A stretch of 64,000 nt of DNA. It comes from Cryptomeria japonica (taxonomy: Eukaryota > Streptophyta > Pinopsida > Cupressales > Cupressaceae). The notes under the pieces are model-generated. The model had not been told where the DNA came from, made no database searches, and saw nothing but the letters and a program-made list of their open reading frames with translations. The translations under genes and the position numbers were made by a program. The DNA lies in NCBI RefSeq assembly GCF_030272615.1, contig NC_081411.1, positions 158,326,471 through 158,390,470 on the forward strand, given 5' to 3'. Positions 1-12,800 of this stretch are shown piece by piece (position 1 is the first letter of the stretch; every line of letters begins with the position of its first letter).

Positions 1-1875
1 TTATAAATCATGCATATTAATAAAGATGTAGCATAGCTCAACCCAAAATGAGAATTTACTGATTAGGTGAATATGAAGGTCACAGATAAATCGGAAAGCT
101 AGTTATTATAACTGCTCCATAAGGGAAATCCTTTGATCAGCTAAACAGATAGAATCGTAGAAAATACTCCGGTCGACATGCACTCTATGAAACATAGACA
201 TAGGAATTAAACCATTTGAAAGAATGCCTCGACAAAAAGGCACTTCACAGCACGCATGATTGCAGATTATGCACAAAATGCATTCCTTGGAAAGGCTTTT
301 TGAAATATTCGAACTTGCGCTCTATTGTGGGGAAGCCTAACGAAAAGATGTTATTTCATAGAGTACAATGATTGCAGCTTGCCCACAAAATGACTTCGTT
401 GAAAGTTTCTAAAAACTTTCAAGCAAATAAAAATGGCAAGTGTGAGCCGAATTCCTCGACACTTACCAGCCACCTCTTTACATGTACCAATACATAGGAT
501 ATCTATGCAGAAGTGGAGGAATTGGCTTGTCAGATAAAGAAAATAGGGCATTCCTGGATTTAAGACATCTACTGAATGTTATCAAGAGAAGGAAAAAGAA
601 TTATTTATCTACAGCCATAATGGATTATTGGCAATTGCATTTGGTCTGTTATGCAAGGTGAAGATCCACTTCCATACAAACACATTGTGAAATCGATTAG
701 AAACTTTAAATATCATAAAATATAAATCAAACTTACTGCGAATTAATCTTTCTCAAGAAAAATCTCAGAGGTAAGGGTTTGATGGTTTAGGGCATTATGC
801 AATAGACACTACACATGATTCAACTATTTCATAGCAATAATCAAATCTTGCTCTATAAAAATAGACTACATTTAAATTATGCAATACACATGATCCAACT
901 ACTTCATAGCAATAATCACATTTAAATTATTTATGCTATGGAAAGATAGACTACATTTAAGAATGTCATTTTATTGTTTTTATAGGTTATTTAAATTTTA
1001 GATACCTCAAAAAACAAATAATTTGTCTGTTGTTAAGCTCTTGTGCTTACTTCAAACCGGGTAATGGCCTAACAACCTCTAAATTTGTGTTTCCTACAAA
1101 AGAGTAGAGAAGAATTATAGATTAGGAGGAGGAAGTTAAGCAGATCGAGATCATGGAAGAAGCTCTTACAGTACAATTTTTTCCCCTCGACTTTTTAGTT
1201 TCATTCAATTGATCAAATCCTAAAGATTTTAGTATTTCTTTCTTTTTCATTCATTCAATTTGATCAAACTCTAAATATTTCATTTTCTGGTTTTTTGATG
1301 GTTGCCAGTATTCTATTTTAGCAGACAAGGGAAGCGAAGAAATTGGGCAGTTGTTCAAACATTGTACAGATAAAGACAATCTCTCCCATAACATGCCTAC
1401 TTTCAATACATAAATAATATTCAATTCGATACTATGAACCTTTTAATTTATTATGTATATTAATCCTATAACTAACTATTAACAATTCAATAATAATTTA
1501 GACATTTTATTGATTACATAAATACTTTTACAAATTTAACAATCTTATAAAAAAATTAAACTAGTAAATTTCTATTCTTGAACTCTCAACTGAAACAATA
1601 AATTGCTGCACATAGAGATAGAGTTGTGCCAAGGTCTGGTAACGAATAAAGAAATTGCAAAGGGAAACTTAATTTGCTTTTCAGAGTTGGGTTAGAAATG
1701 TTGTATGTGGCCAACAGGAAGGCGACCTAGCTGTACTGGAAATGATAAAGAGAAAACGTGGAAAAGAATGCATAAAAGAGTTTTGTTTAGGCGTTGGAAG
1801 AGGGCCAATCTGAGGAAAAAGAAATGGTATCTGAAGTTGATGAACAGAGGAAGGTTTGAAATAGTAATATTAAAC
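1..1875. other. AT-rich spacer with an edge repeat
   Basis: No convincing gene is seen downstream of the F-box gene. Positions 1-95 match 10619-10775 (shared start: ataaatcatgcatattaata), with about 45 bp of extra sequence at 10691-10736 in the second copy. The segment is cut by the window edge. Confidence 0.5.
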
Positions 1876-2853
1876 CTATATTGTGTCAATAGATTCGAAA
1901 CGCATTTCTTCGTCGTCAAAAGAAATCAACCTCTCAGAAGAAGCTGCTCCAGGTTTATAAACATAAAATTGCAGATGCCCAGGAGTACAAATTGATGTGC
2001 AGAAGAAAATTCGATCACACCACACTGTGGCATGAAAAGGTTTCTTAGTGTCCAATTCTCTCCATACATTTCCTTGCCAATCATATTGCTTTATTCCACC
2101 ACCTCCATACGCAATTAATTGTCCAAACGCATACAGAACAATGGAGCATGAATGAGGCATAGACATATTTATTATTGTTGTCCATACTCTTGTGCTGGGA
2201 TCAAATCTTTGACATCCATTATTACCAAAACCAATGACATAAAACATTCCTTCAATAAAAACACCCCTACAACTGCCCATTTCTTGGTGCATTTCAGGAA
2301 GGAGCTCCCATTTGTCTTCGTCTACTTTATAAACTGCTGCTTCACGATCTCGAGCTCCTGCAATGTAAATCGTTCCATCTGGTGAGGCACAGCATGAAAA
2401 CCCCTTGATATTAGGTCTAAAGCTAGGAAACTTTGCACCATACTTCCATGTACTAGATAATAAATCATATATCAAAAAGATTGGAGTAGCATAGAAACGT
2501 CCAAAAGCCAAACGTTCAAAAGCCAGCACAACAATCTTATGATTTACATTCATAATCTTATAAACGGTTGTGTTTGCGTTTGCGGGAATACGAGAGAGCA
2601 GTTTACATGACTGATCAACAGGATCGTATATAGATATCCTAGCATTGTACTGAGAAGACGTCCGATCGGACAAGAGCAAACATATATATTTCTTAGCCAG
2701 CCCAAATTTAATTCTATCTTGATAAAAATCAGGACATTCCATCTTTTCTTTGGCAGCTTTCAATAACTGCTTAATGTTTGACTGAGATTTGTATGGCACT
2801 CTTAGTAAGATATCTAGAAATATTTGTTCAGGGAGTTCCTCCAAAAAATTCAT
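1876..2853 (-). CDS. F-box/kelch-repeat protein, intronless
   Basis: A single open frame of 325 residues counted from the first ATG (2853); an in-frame TTG lies two codons upstream but ATG is the sensible start. Residues about 3-40 fit an F-box (LEELPEQIFLDILLRVPYKS), though the second half is divergent. The rest reads as kelch-type blades: repeated Y/F-D-x-W patterns (YDLLSSTWKYG, VDEDKWELLPEM, FDPSTRVWTTI, YDWQGNVWREL), each after a Gly-rich strand such as YIAGARD, YVIGFGNNG and IAYGGGG. Known role of the family: the F-box binds SKP1 in an SCF ubiquitin ligase and the kelch propeller recruits the target; the plant At1g80440/At1g15670-like group is the closest type I recall. The target here is unknown. 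Length suits the family. There is no stop or frameshift, so the gene may be active. Its surroundings are repeats, so context says nothing about its job. Confidence 0.9.
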   Translation of the reverse strand: MNFLEELPEQIFLDILLRVPYKSQSNIKQLLKAAKEKMECPDFYQDRIKFGLAKKYICLLLSDRTSSQYNARISIYDPVDQSCKLLSRIPANANTTVYKIMNVNHKIVVLAFERLAFGRFYATPIFLIYDLLSSTWKYGAKFPSFRPNIKGFSCCASPDGTIYIAGARDREAAVYKVDEDKWELLPEMHQEMGSCRGVFIEGMFYVIGFGNNGCQRFDPSTRVWTTIINMSMPHSCSIVLYAFGQLIAYGGGGIKQYDWQGNVWRELDTKKPFHATVWCDRIFFCTSICTPGHLQFYVYKPGAASSERLISFDDEEMRFESIDTI

Positions 2854-5375
2854 TATCAACTTTTATTGTTAGATAAGGTATGAAGTGAGCTGGGGTTTAG
2901 TTAGCTTAGTTAGATTGGCTAGAGTTTCTAGTGGTGAAGCATAAGATCATGAGATCTAGTTTCGCATGATAAAAAGTTTTAACTGAGCCGCAATTTATAA
3001 GGAATAATATAATTTTTTAAACTGTAGACGTTGCTTTATACTTGCAAAAGCTTCTCGAGATTTAAAGGCCACGCCGTTTGGGAAAGCCCTAATAATAGAA
3101 ACTAAATTAACCGTAATTTTTTTAAATAAGACTTTATGTATGTAAACGAAATATTTCTTTTTGTTACAAACTATTTAAAATAAAGCTGAGCGGTTTACTT
3201 GCAGAGCGTATAGCCAACAGGGTATTTTCATTGGCCAACAGGGTATTTTCTTGCTCGACCTCTTCAATCTCATATTTTGGAGTGAGCTCTTAAGATGAAA
3301 CAGTTCCAGCTGCTTCCTCGAGTTCATTTACAGGCAGATACTGGCTACCATTTTCTTCCAAATTCTGATCAGATGTATCCTTTAAATCATGACTAGAAGT
3401 GTCTTTATCAATGACATTTTCAATTGGTGATGATATTGGACTATTGGAGCAAGTGATGCCCACACACCTTTGATGATCAGATTTCATGGATTATTGGTGG
3501 TCAGATTCGATGATCTGACCACTGACACCTTTGAGAGATGTTCCAGACGCTTTCAGAATTTTTGGCCCCTACATTTTTAGTGTGTTATTTGTAGCTCAAC
3601 CGCGTTAGATCTGATGCATGGAAGCCATAGTGGGTTAGACTTTATTATGGTCATCTTCACTTATGATATGTTTATTCCTAATAGAATTTGGTATGGATTT
3701 GATCTCTCTAATACTCAGTCCAACAGTCTACTATTAGTATGTAAGATCTGTCTATTTATCAAGACTTTGTTCTTGCTCTAGCTCTTTCTCTATTCTCTGT
3801 CAAACATTAAAAAGGACACCTTCTTGTTTACAGTAGCATACCATAGAAGTTTAGGAGATTGTAATTACGATGGGTAATCTATAATCCTCACCGCAATTCA
3901 AATATAATACCTTAATTTTAATTCTTAGACCACCACTTTTAGAGGTATTTTTTATTTGGGTCATCAAAACTTAAACCCTTGACCTCCCTTAAAATTTTCC
4001 CATTGTTTTGCGATTATATGTTCTACTTAAGTATTCATTCATTTATTATTTTCCCTCAATGTTCTACGCACAACTCTAATTAATCTGATATTAGCTTCAA
4101 TGTTCTACGCACAACTCCAATTAGTTTGATATTAGCTTCGTTTCTCCTTGCAAGTAATTGCAAAGTGAAAATATTCTTCAATCGTTTTGCATCAATAGCC
4201 TATTAGGTATATGCAAACTTTTATATAAATTTATGAAATACATAATGAGACTATTTTTAATAATTAATTTTTTAAATTTAAATTTAAAAAATATTCTTTA
4301 AAATAATATTTTTAAAGAAATATGAATTATGAAATGAAGTCTATCTTACTAATATTCTAATACCAACTATTTTTAAAATTTAAATTTGTAACTTTTAATT
4401 TAAAACAAAATGTTTAAAATGGTACTTTTTGTTCCAAATTAAATTCAATTATGTTAACATCTTTATCCTACGTTGAAGATTTAGATTCCATATTCTTCAT
4501 TTACAAGGTCTATTACTTGATGTAATAATGTTTTCTTCCTACAAATACTAGCTAAAATTTTATTGAAAGGTTCAAGTTATGGAAGAAAACTTATCATAGG
4601 GGTTTTGTGAAAAGGAAAGGTTGATTTCTTCATGTCTAATTAGTCAACATTCAAGATAATATTACATATTAGAAAAAAAAAAATATTTTGTGACTAAACA
4701 TAACAATAGATTCATTATTACTCAAAATATTTTTCATTCCAATTAAAATGGCATATCATAAACACTATAAACATTTATAAACATAATAAAAAAACTTAGA
4801 TAGTAACATTTTTCAGAAATACAATTAATAATCAATCTCCCAAACTAGAACACAAAATAAACATATTAAATCAAAATACTTGTAACATACCAATGGAAGA
4901 AAAAATTTCTTACAAAGTAAATATACTAGAAAAACATAACACGTGACACACATATATATGTATATAAATACATACATTACATATGTATGTGCGTGTATAT
5001 ATATGCACACCCTATATTCTAATCATATTTTTTCCTCATCATTCTATAATGAGGACGATTATTAGGTTTGTGGGCTATGTGGTTATGGGAAAGGTTTTAC
5101 TTTTTCCTATTTTATTGGTTGGTATGCTTAGGTGCCACTTTTTAAGGTTGGTTAAATTTAATAACATTCTAAGTTCTTAAATTGCATATTAATGGGTAAA
5201 TGGATGAGTATCTACATATATGTTGTCTCTTATTTTTATGATCAAACATTGCAATCATGTTATCTCTCTACATATACAACATACATTATAGAAATTTATA
5301 CTCATCCACATATATGTTTGATCAAACATTGCAATCATGCTGATACAACATACATTATAGAAATTTATAATTATC
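2854..5375. other. AT-rich spacer upstream of the F-box gene
   Basis: I see no recognisable gene. A 65-codon minus-strand frame at 3290-3487 is acidic and Ser/Asp-rich; it might be an exon remnant but has no recognisable domain. At 4056-4138 a 41-bp unit (starting tcaatgttctacgcacaact) is tandemly duplicated. At 5240-5371 a segment with gatcaaacattgcaatcatg and acaacatacattatagaaat occurs twice. Confidence 0.4.
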
Positions 5376-5606
5376 TATTGGTGTAAATAACTATTCATCT
5401 TGGATATTATTACACTTTACTTAAGTTTACTTCAATGGGTGATTCACCTCACCTCATGTGGAATATTATATTGTTTCTCCTTGCTTGCCTATATAAGCAG
5501 GCTCATATTCATTGTATGTAAGGATTGATATAAGAAATGTAATGATCTACTTTTAGGTTGTCTAAGATTTTAGTAAATTCTTCTAATAAGAACATTTATT
5601 TATTTT
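5376..5606 (+). mobile_element. Truncated solo Copia LTR, same family as 32930-42109
   Basis: The sequence from ttggtgtaaataactattca, through attattacactttacttaag, then caatgggtgatt, and gcttgcctatataagcaggc with cattgtatgta follows the order of the 451-bp LTRs at 32930 and 41659. About 140 bp of the U3 part is deleted and the 3' end has decayed. The TATA core of the LTR promoter is the best preserved portion. No internal region or partner LTR is nearby. Confidence 0.75.
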
Positions 5607-6974
5607 TCATTTTTACATGTCAATATTATGATTTAAATGCGAAAGGATGAGTTTCTTTCATGGATTCCTCAAAGTATCTCTCCATGGAGAGTTTAGATGT
5701 ATGCACTAAATCATAATTAATATGTTCTAGTGGATTATTTTAAGATGATAAATAATATAATATCAAGTACATGCAAGAAGAAAATTAATATTACATTAAA
5801 AATGTAATAATTAGCTATTTAGATAATTTTATATCCTTTAGCCATCCATTTCAAAGAATAAATAACTATATGTTAACAATATTCCTTATAGGATACAATC
5901 TTAAAATGATTACATATAATATTATGTAGAATGTATCCATCAATGATTGAGTATGACTCATTGTGTTATAATTTTGTAAACTAGATGTCTTATGGAATGT
6001 AAGTGTAGGCCAAAGAGAAGGGGAATTAGGTGTGTGCTAGATAATAACCATTAGGTGTGTGCTAGATAATAACCATGGGTACCATATAACTATGAGAAAT
6101 ATAATCATAATAGGATCAAGTGGATCATGCTAGGATCTTGAACTATAATTATTTATAATATGAACATTTTCTTTACGTTAGAATTATATTCTTCATTTGG
6201 CATGCCACCATTATGCATGGTTAAGTAGTTAAACTAAATCTAGGCATGGCTCATTCTAGGATCTTGAAGTATGATTATTAATTAAAGAAATTATTGAGAA
6301 AATTTATTTATATAATGGTAGGAATCATTGTACAAACCTAATTATACTCTCAAAATTTCTTTTCACTGTATTTAATTCTAAGATCTTTCATTACATACTG
6401 TTTAATGTATAGCTTTATGAAAGTATGTTGAGGAAACTGATTTATGTGCATGAAAATTTAACATAAAAATAAAACCCAATTCAAATATTTTATTTTTATT
6501 CCATTTGCATAAAAAATTAATTTATTTTCTAGTTGTTGAGATGCACAAAAAATTCCAAATCTATAAACCCTAATTTAAATAATAACATGGCAACCTAATT
6601 TAAAGAAAAATACAAAATACCTATTTGAAATCTTAATTTATATTTAAAATTACAAAATAAAAATAAAGACTAAAGTACATGGGGAGGAAACATTAGCCAA
6701 GGAGTTGGTGTGGTAGGGAATGGATTATCTTAACGTTAAAGTGGAAAAAGGAAATCTTAGGTTTTTTTTTTCAAATAAATAGTTTTGGAAAATGGGTATC
6801 TATTATTTATCATAGAAGTACTCATTGTCTAAGTAGCCGTTGCTCATTTCTTAAAAAGTAGGTATCTATTACCTAGAAAATGGATACTCGTCTCATTGTC
6901 TAAGTAACCGTTGGTCATTTCTAGGTATTACCTAGAAGTTTTGACAATGCCTTGTCACCAACCGTATGAATAGC
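5607..6974. other. AT-rich spacer with short tandem duplications
   Basis: No gene is seen. At 6025-6074 a 25-bp unit (attaggtgtgtgctagataa...) is perfectly duplicated. At about 6795-6923 a unit containing tcattgtctaagta and ccgttg occurs twice. Confidence 0.4.
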
Positions 6975-7079
6975 ATCAACATAGACTCGAACCACCATTC
7001 ATTGTTAATATTATAGTTTACAAATGTATAGAAACTCTCTTTCAAATGTATTTATTGGACAAATACGCGTGGCAGACAG

Positions 7080-7254
7080 TATAATACTTGTCTCTCAGAT
7101 TTATAAGTGGCAAATGTAATTTATAACTCGTCATTATAATTCTGCAAATCTTTACACCGCAGCAGTCTACGTGTGTTTATTACTGCTGGTTTATTGTGCT
7201 ATAAATAATCTCATCATGTAACAAGTTGACCAGGTGAGTTTTAGCAGTGTTTTA
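7080..7254 (+). promoter_or_regulatory. Conserved TATA promoter block, copy 1
   Basis: The stretch from ataactcgtcattataattc through ctttacaccgcagcagtcta to the TATA element ctataaata (7199-7207) is almost identical to a block at 43400-43546, although the flanking intron-like DNA of the two copies has diverged far more. A minimal upstream ORF (ATG TAA, 7216) and a consensus donor-like CAG/GTGAGT (7231-7237) are present in both copies. Stronger conservation of the promoter than of its surroundings suggests it was under selection after duplication, or that it is part of a repeat family. Confidence 0.55.
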
Positions 7255-7328
7255 ATGGAGGTTGGGACTATTGGAATACTTTCCCCTCATCAATCTTTTG
7301 ATGATCTAATTAAAAACATTGCACTAAG
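7255..7328 (+). CDS. Putative first coding exon, copy 1
   Basis: ATG about 50 bp after the TATA box opens a 74-nt exon (begins MEVGTIGILSPHQSF, ends DDLIKNIALR) that stops at a consensus donor AAG/GTATGT. The copy at 43547-43620 has the same length, the same donor and a similar peptide, which supports coding status. I do not recognise the protein. The last 25 bp of the exon together with the donor and about 40 bp of intron are tandemly duplicated (period 65, second copy at 7369-7433), so there are two donors; using the second would add an in-frame TAA. Confidence 0.4.
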
Positions 7329-8326
7329 GTATGTTTAACTCTCAGGTGTAATTATTTAATTATTTATAATCTAATTAAAAACATTACACTAAGGTATGTT
7401 TAACTATCAAGTGTAATTATTTATTTATTTATAAAGCTTGGAGTAGCTCTTCTAAACATTTGAATTTAAACTGAATCATTTATATAATTTTTAACTTTTA
7501 TAAATTTAGTACTTTTGGTTGTGTCATTATTCATTAAATAAATTTTTTTTAAAATTAAAATCATGTAATATTTTATTAGATAATTTTAATATAATTTATT
7601 TATCTAAAATATAATATAAAATTTTATAATTTCATTTATTATTACTTGAGTATTATATTCAAAAAGAAAAACTTAATGTCATTTACTTAAATATAATTAT
7701 GAATTAATTGATATTCATATATATTGAGATTTTAATATTTTTAAATTTTAATTTATTTCTTATATATTACTAAGTAGATTATCATTAATGAGCATATATT
7801 TTTATGCTTTCAACTTTGAAATATATATCTGTGCATAACAATCTATATTTCTATTTAAATTATTTCCAAATAAAAAAATTATAAAAAAAAAATGCATTGC
7901 TTCAAATATTTTGAAAGAAAATAGAAAAAGATGCCTTCAAATTTTGTGATAAATTTTTATGCTTTCAACTTTCTTTTTATATTATAAATGGAGAGACCAA
8001 AAAAGATGTTTATACAGATGAGTTTAGGGGAGGCAGGCCTCAACAGTGAAACCAAAAAGAACTAGACGAGTGTCATATACAATGTACTAAAAGATACCAA
8101 ACAATGTATATTTCTATTTAAATTATTTCCAAATAAAAATAATACCAAAAATAATTCATTACTCAAAATATTTTGAAAGATACAAATAACAACGGTGTAC
8201 TCTTTTTTATCTTTTTTTATTTATTGTTATGTCAAAATTTATCAAATCAAGACCTTCTTCATTCTTTATATATCTATTGATTGTCTAATTATATACTTAT
8301 TTTTTATTTTCATTTTTATTTTTTAG

Positions 8327-8484
8327 GTTGAAAATGTGGTTGGTGGTGAATCTCTTCATTGTTGGAATGTTGGATTTACTATTGCTACATCCAAAATGCA
8401 TGATTATGGTCATGCAAATGGTGGTAACAAATTTCTTAACGAACAAAACTCTTTCTTTTGTGAGATCATTACTAATGAGAAATG
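8327..8484 (+). CDS. Putative downstream exon of the gene starting at 7255
   Basis: A pyrimidine-rich tract ending ttttag is followed by a frame that reads cleanly (VENVVGGESLHCWNVGFTIA, later HDYGHANGGNKFL and FFCEIITNEKW) up to a donor-like AATG/GTATGT; without splicing, the frame stops a few codons later. The phase does not join directly to the 7255-7328 exon, so an exon between them or decay is implied. The paralogous copy at 44.9 kb loses similarity exactly at this acceptor, so this exon is absent there. Degenerate repeats of the same module follow at about 8815-8925 and 9040-9092. No family recognised. Confidence 0.35.
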
Positions 8485-8814
8485 GTATGTGGCATGGTAG
8501 AATAGAATAATATAGTAAAATGTTCTCTAAGGAGGAAAAAAACATTTTCTTAGCTTTGCGTATATTTATTTTCTATGATTTGGGTTTTATGAAAAAATGG
8601 TAGATTTATCATTTTCATTCATGTAAAATTTATATTTCACATGAATAGACATGTTTCTAGGATGAAGAGAGTTTTTTTTAAAGATAAAGGATTTTATTAT
8701 TTTTTTGGAGAATAGATTGTTTAGATAAAGGATTTTACTGGTTTTTTGGAGAATAGATTGTTTAATATTCCTAGATTTTTTATTACGGACTCAGCCTAGG
8801 TTTCTTATTACAGA

Positions 8815-9092
8815 GTCAGTAGTGCATGACCATAGTCATACAATTGGTTCTCACAAATTTCTAAAGATAACAATCTAACTTAGATATAGTTATGACTAAA
8901 GAATAGATGTGGTTTTTCTGGATGAAAAAAGTCTGTTCTTGATGATTATTATGTATTATGATTTTATAATTTTTATTCTTTTATAATTTATTCTTAGATT
9001 ATGGATTATGGAAATGATTCAAAACATTGATGAAAAAATTATCACACAATCTAATTCAAAAATAGTTTTGACCAATGAATATATATGCTTTT
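8815..9092 (+). pseudogene. Two degenerate repeats of the 8327-8484 exon
   Basis: The segment gcatgaccatagtcatacaa ... cacaaatttctaaagataac ... actaaagaatagatgtgg follows the exon base for base with many substitutions and stops. A weaker third copy (about 9040-9092) keeps gaccaatgaatatatatg, matching the exon's end actaatgagaaatggtatg. Both are non-coding now. The first match is clear; the second is less certain. Confidence 0.45.
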
Positions 9093-10618
9093 TTTTTATC
9101 AACATAATCCTTTCTTAAAGATTATCATGGTTTTTCTTGATTTGATTGTTTGAAAAAGGTTAGGAAAAAATTTCTAAAACATTTGCTAAATCTTTTTAAA
9201 TAATCTAGCTCATCTCGTCTCTACCCTCTCTCACCTTATTCTAAAAAGCACAGATCTCTCCATTAGTTTTATGCCGAGGAAAATAAATAGCTTACATGTT
9301 GTGCTTGGGCCTTTTCCCTCTAGATATGATTTAAAATCTAATATTATTTTTTATGATGGTGCAAGCAGGTCCAATGCCCTAGGTAGGGACTTCAAGGTGC
9401 TTGTGCAAAGGATCTAATGGTACAAAATGTCAATTCTCCAACTATAGACTATAGCATCTTCTGTCAAAGTGTGCTATTGGATTTGTAAGAAGTGTCATTC
9501 CAGTATGTTGTGAGCCTCTAATTTGCCAACCCTAGTGGAGTGTGGATCACCTTCTCCCATTACATGAAAATTAACTATAACAAATGTTGCATGTCTTTAA
9601 TCACACAACCAAAGATAGTAGGGCAAATAGGGTGATCATCTCTGGATCTTCAATTGAGTTCAGCCAAGTTTAGGATACATTCAAATCAATGGCATCAACT
9701 CTGATACAATCCACATATTTGAATCCAAAATTTTTTGGGTGGATCACTTGACTTCCTTTACTGGCCAAAGGGGTTTTGTATCTGTTGTTCAAAGTTCTAC
9801 TGACATCACCATTTTAAATTATTATTTATCTCATAATCACTATGTAATATTTTATTGGGTAAAGATGATTCTGACACAATTGACAAGCAAATGCAAGTCA
9901 CAATGTATAGAAATTGGCTTAAAGATACAAACTAGTGTAATCCTTATTACATGTAAGTTTTTTCTAATATTATAAATGGAAACAGAACCACAAATTCTCT
10001 GAATTTTTTGACTTAATAATGATTTTTTTGTTGTTCTTTTGTTATAATGGGTTTCTTCCCTTTCCTTTTGGATGGATTTATTGTCATGTTGCAAATAATC
10101 TATATGCAAATTGGGTATCATATTTTATTGGGGCCAGATTTCATGCACAAATTTACTTAGAGAATGATGTATTTGTACATGTAAAATACCCTGAAGTAAT
10201 TGAATGGTATATTGATTATGAATCTAAGTCGGACACCACTCCTAAGATATACATCTTCAATAAATATATTCTAGAGTTTTGGGCTACTTTATATCGACGA
10301 GGATAGTTTTGGGTTGCTTTATTTCAATAAAGATCATTTTGGGCTATTTTATTTCGACAAGGATAGTTTATACTTTGATCATGCACTTATAGTCAAGATC
10401 CCATTATGTTCAAATTCCAAACTATTGGATGTAATTGGCATCCTTGTAAATGTAATTTTGAAATACCTTTTTGAAGCATGATATTGTTCCTCAGATCAAA
10501 ATTTTGTCTTCTTGTTTTCTCTTGATTACATTTTTAACAATGTGGCAATATTTGTCATGTGGATATGATTATTAGCATTGAAATGTGAATATAGAGAGCT
10601 ATAATGAATATTTAGTTT
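9093..10618. other. Spacer with weak gene-like traces
   Basis: Open frames at 9739-9975 and 10019-10306 are short, hydrophobic and unrecognised. At 10277-10370 three imperfect copies of a 30-36-bp unit (tttgggctactttatatcga...) stand in tandem. No splice or promoter signals tie these together. Confidence 0.3.
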
Positions 10619-11474
10619 ATATAAATCATGCATATTAATAAAGATATAACATATCTCAACCTAAAATGAGAATTTACTAATTTGGAGAATATTGGTGATA
10701 GATCTTCACATTATGTCGAAAAAAGAAGATTGTTTTGATTAGATAAATATGAGATAGACCCATTACAGATACATAAATGTCAAAAAAACACCCAAAGAGG
10801 AACTCACAAGCAGTGAGATCACCAGAAACAAAAAAAACTAAAAAATGCAGCTCCTTTTTGAAGAGGATACTTTTGATTGGAGCATCAAACTAGCAGGAAA
10901 GAGATCCTTAATGAACAAAATCACCTAATCACAACAAATGGGTTTAGGAGAACCTCAAACCAACTACTAATGTAAACCCCTTGCACTAGAATAGAGGAGT
11001 CAAGGGAGGAGACACCCCACAATGGGTTTTGAAAGGCATCCAGACCCCTTTTACTTGAAGAACCACTATGAACAAAAATGTTCATAAAAAGAGAGAATAA
11101 AAGAATGACCAACCACATCAAAACAAAAACCACTACAAATAGCATAGCTTGGATCACCACATAAGATCCATACTAGATCACCTCGATAGATGCATTGTCT
11201 GTAGAATGATCTCTGTCAAAAACTATAGCAAATATCAAAACTACCTCAAAAGCCACCTGCATAAACTCCAAAGCAAGATCCATGACAACAACAAATGCAG
11301 TAGCACCCACCTCAAAAGGATTTGCAACAAACATCCAGGAACATGGAGAAAAAGAGGTCCAAAACCTTCCCACAAGGGGAGGCAAAGAAGGACGAGGAGC
11401 ACCAAGAATTGAAATAGAGACCCACCAATAAAAAGGTAGCACCCTGATGAAAACAAAACTCACCAATGGAGTGG
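10619..11474. repeat. Dispersed repeat matching the window's first bases, then unclassified repeat DNA
   Basis: 10619-10775 repeats positions 1-95 with an insertion. The following 0.7 kb has minus-strand open frames rich in Val/Leu/Phe that look like chance products of an A/C-rich strand. The LTR element at 11480 is inserted into this unit, and related A/C-rich sequence continues after it at 13115-13400. Confidence 0.4.
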
Positions 11475-11479
11475 AAAGG

Positions 11480-11789
11480 TGTTATTGTAAAATATTCTGC
11501 ACAAAATATTTCTTTAGATAAGTTTGCTAGTTGTTCAAATACAGGATTATGATTGCTTAGTTGTGCAATCTTGCATGGATTTTTCCAATCTTACATAAAG
11601 TTGAAATCCTATTTTCTAGTTGGTTGTTGTCATTTTAGACGACACTTCTTTGCTTTATATATTGGTCTTATTCCTAAGTCAATCAAGCAATTAGTTCACA
11701 ATTTTTACTTCTTTTCAATTTATGCAATTATGTAATTTGCAACTCTATCAGTATTCCTAGTTTTCACAAGTTTAGAAAATATATTTACA
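11480..11789 (+). repeat. 5' LTR of the 1.63-kb element
   Basis: Starts TGTTATTGTAAAATATTC and ends ATATTTACA just before the primer-binding site. It aligns along its whole length with 12801-13109. Confidence 0.88.
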
Positions 11790-12800
11790 TGGTATTAGAG
11801 CTCAATCTAGTATGAGTGGAAATTCATTTGTATACCGTGTGATGGTGTGATCTATTTTTTATTTCAAATTTTCTTTTACAAGTGAGTTCTTCTCTATATT
11901 TGCAAGAAAATTTCTAAAAAGGCTATCACCACCATGGAGGCAAATGTAAACCTTTCTTTCTAGATAGTCTCGGCTAATTTTTCCATGCTTCTTTCTTTTT
12001 CCTATGTTGTTTTTTTAAAATTTGTACATGTCTTACGAGCACTACATGATAAAGAAATGGGAAAATTCAAAGCTTTGTAAAAATTAAACTTATATAAAGT
12101 TTTATATGGGGGTTTCTACTCAAAGCATCTAGTCTAGATCTCTTAGGTTTCTTTTATTAATCTTCCCAAATAATCAAACTTAGAATATTGAAAATTGCTA
12201 ATTAACCACCAAGCTCTGCACTATTCCTCCAATTGGCAACCAAATGTATTCTTTTGTTCTAAATTCCAATCTACATGAGATTCTAGTGTTGCAACTTTGT
12301 TTGCTTCAGGGGATTCTTTCTAGCATGGTTCCCAACTACATGATATTCCAGAGTCGCATCCTCCATTACTTTCAAAGTTACTTTCTAGTGGGATAATATT
12401 TGAGCATTGGATTAACAATGGCTTCATCCGAACCAAAAGAAATATTTGTAGTTCTTCAGATTGGGCACATTTCTATAGAATCATATTTTCCTATCTTCCG
12501 GTGATCAGTTTCTATATTTGGAGACCATGTACCTGTATGTGCATCCATTTAAGTAGTCTAGAATATGTACAACTTCATCTCGTGTAGTGGTTTCTCTGAG
12601 TCTCATATAATTTTGTTGTAGTGTGGATTCATTTGTAGTTCTTCATTGGTAATTGCAACTTTTTTTTTTTAGTTTCAATAAATGGTTAGGAGATTTCTAC
12701 AAATAAGTTTTCTCCATTCATCTTTGTAATTGTGTCTTAATAATGGCTTTGTTGCCAGGACTCATATCTCTTTATTCATCTAGCTACACTTAAGATGGGG

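Noticed and set aside
1705-1995. 96-codon plus-strand frame
   Set aside because: It overlaps the end of the F-box/kelch gene antisense and has no domain.
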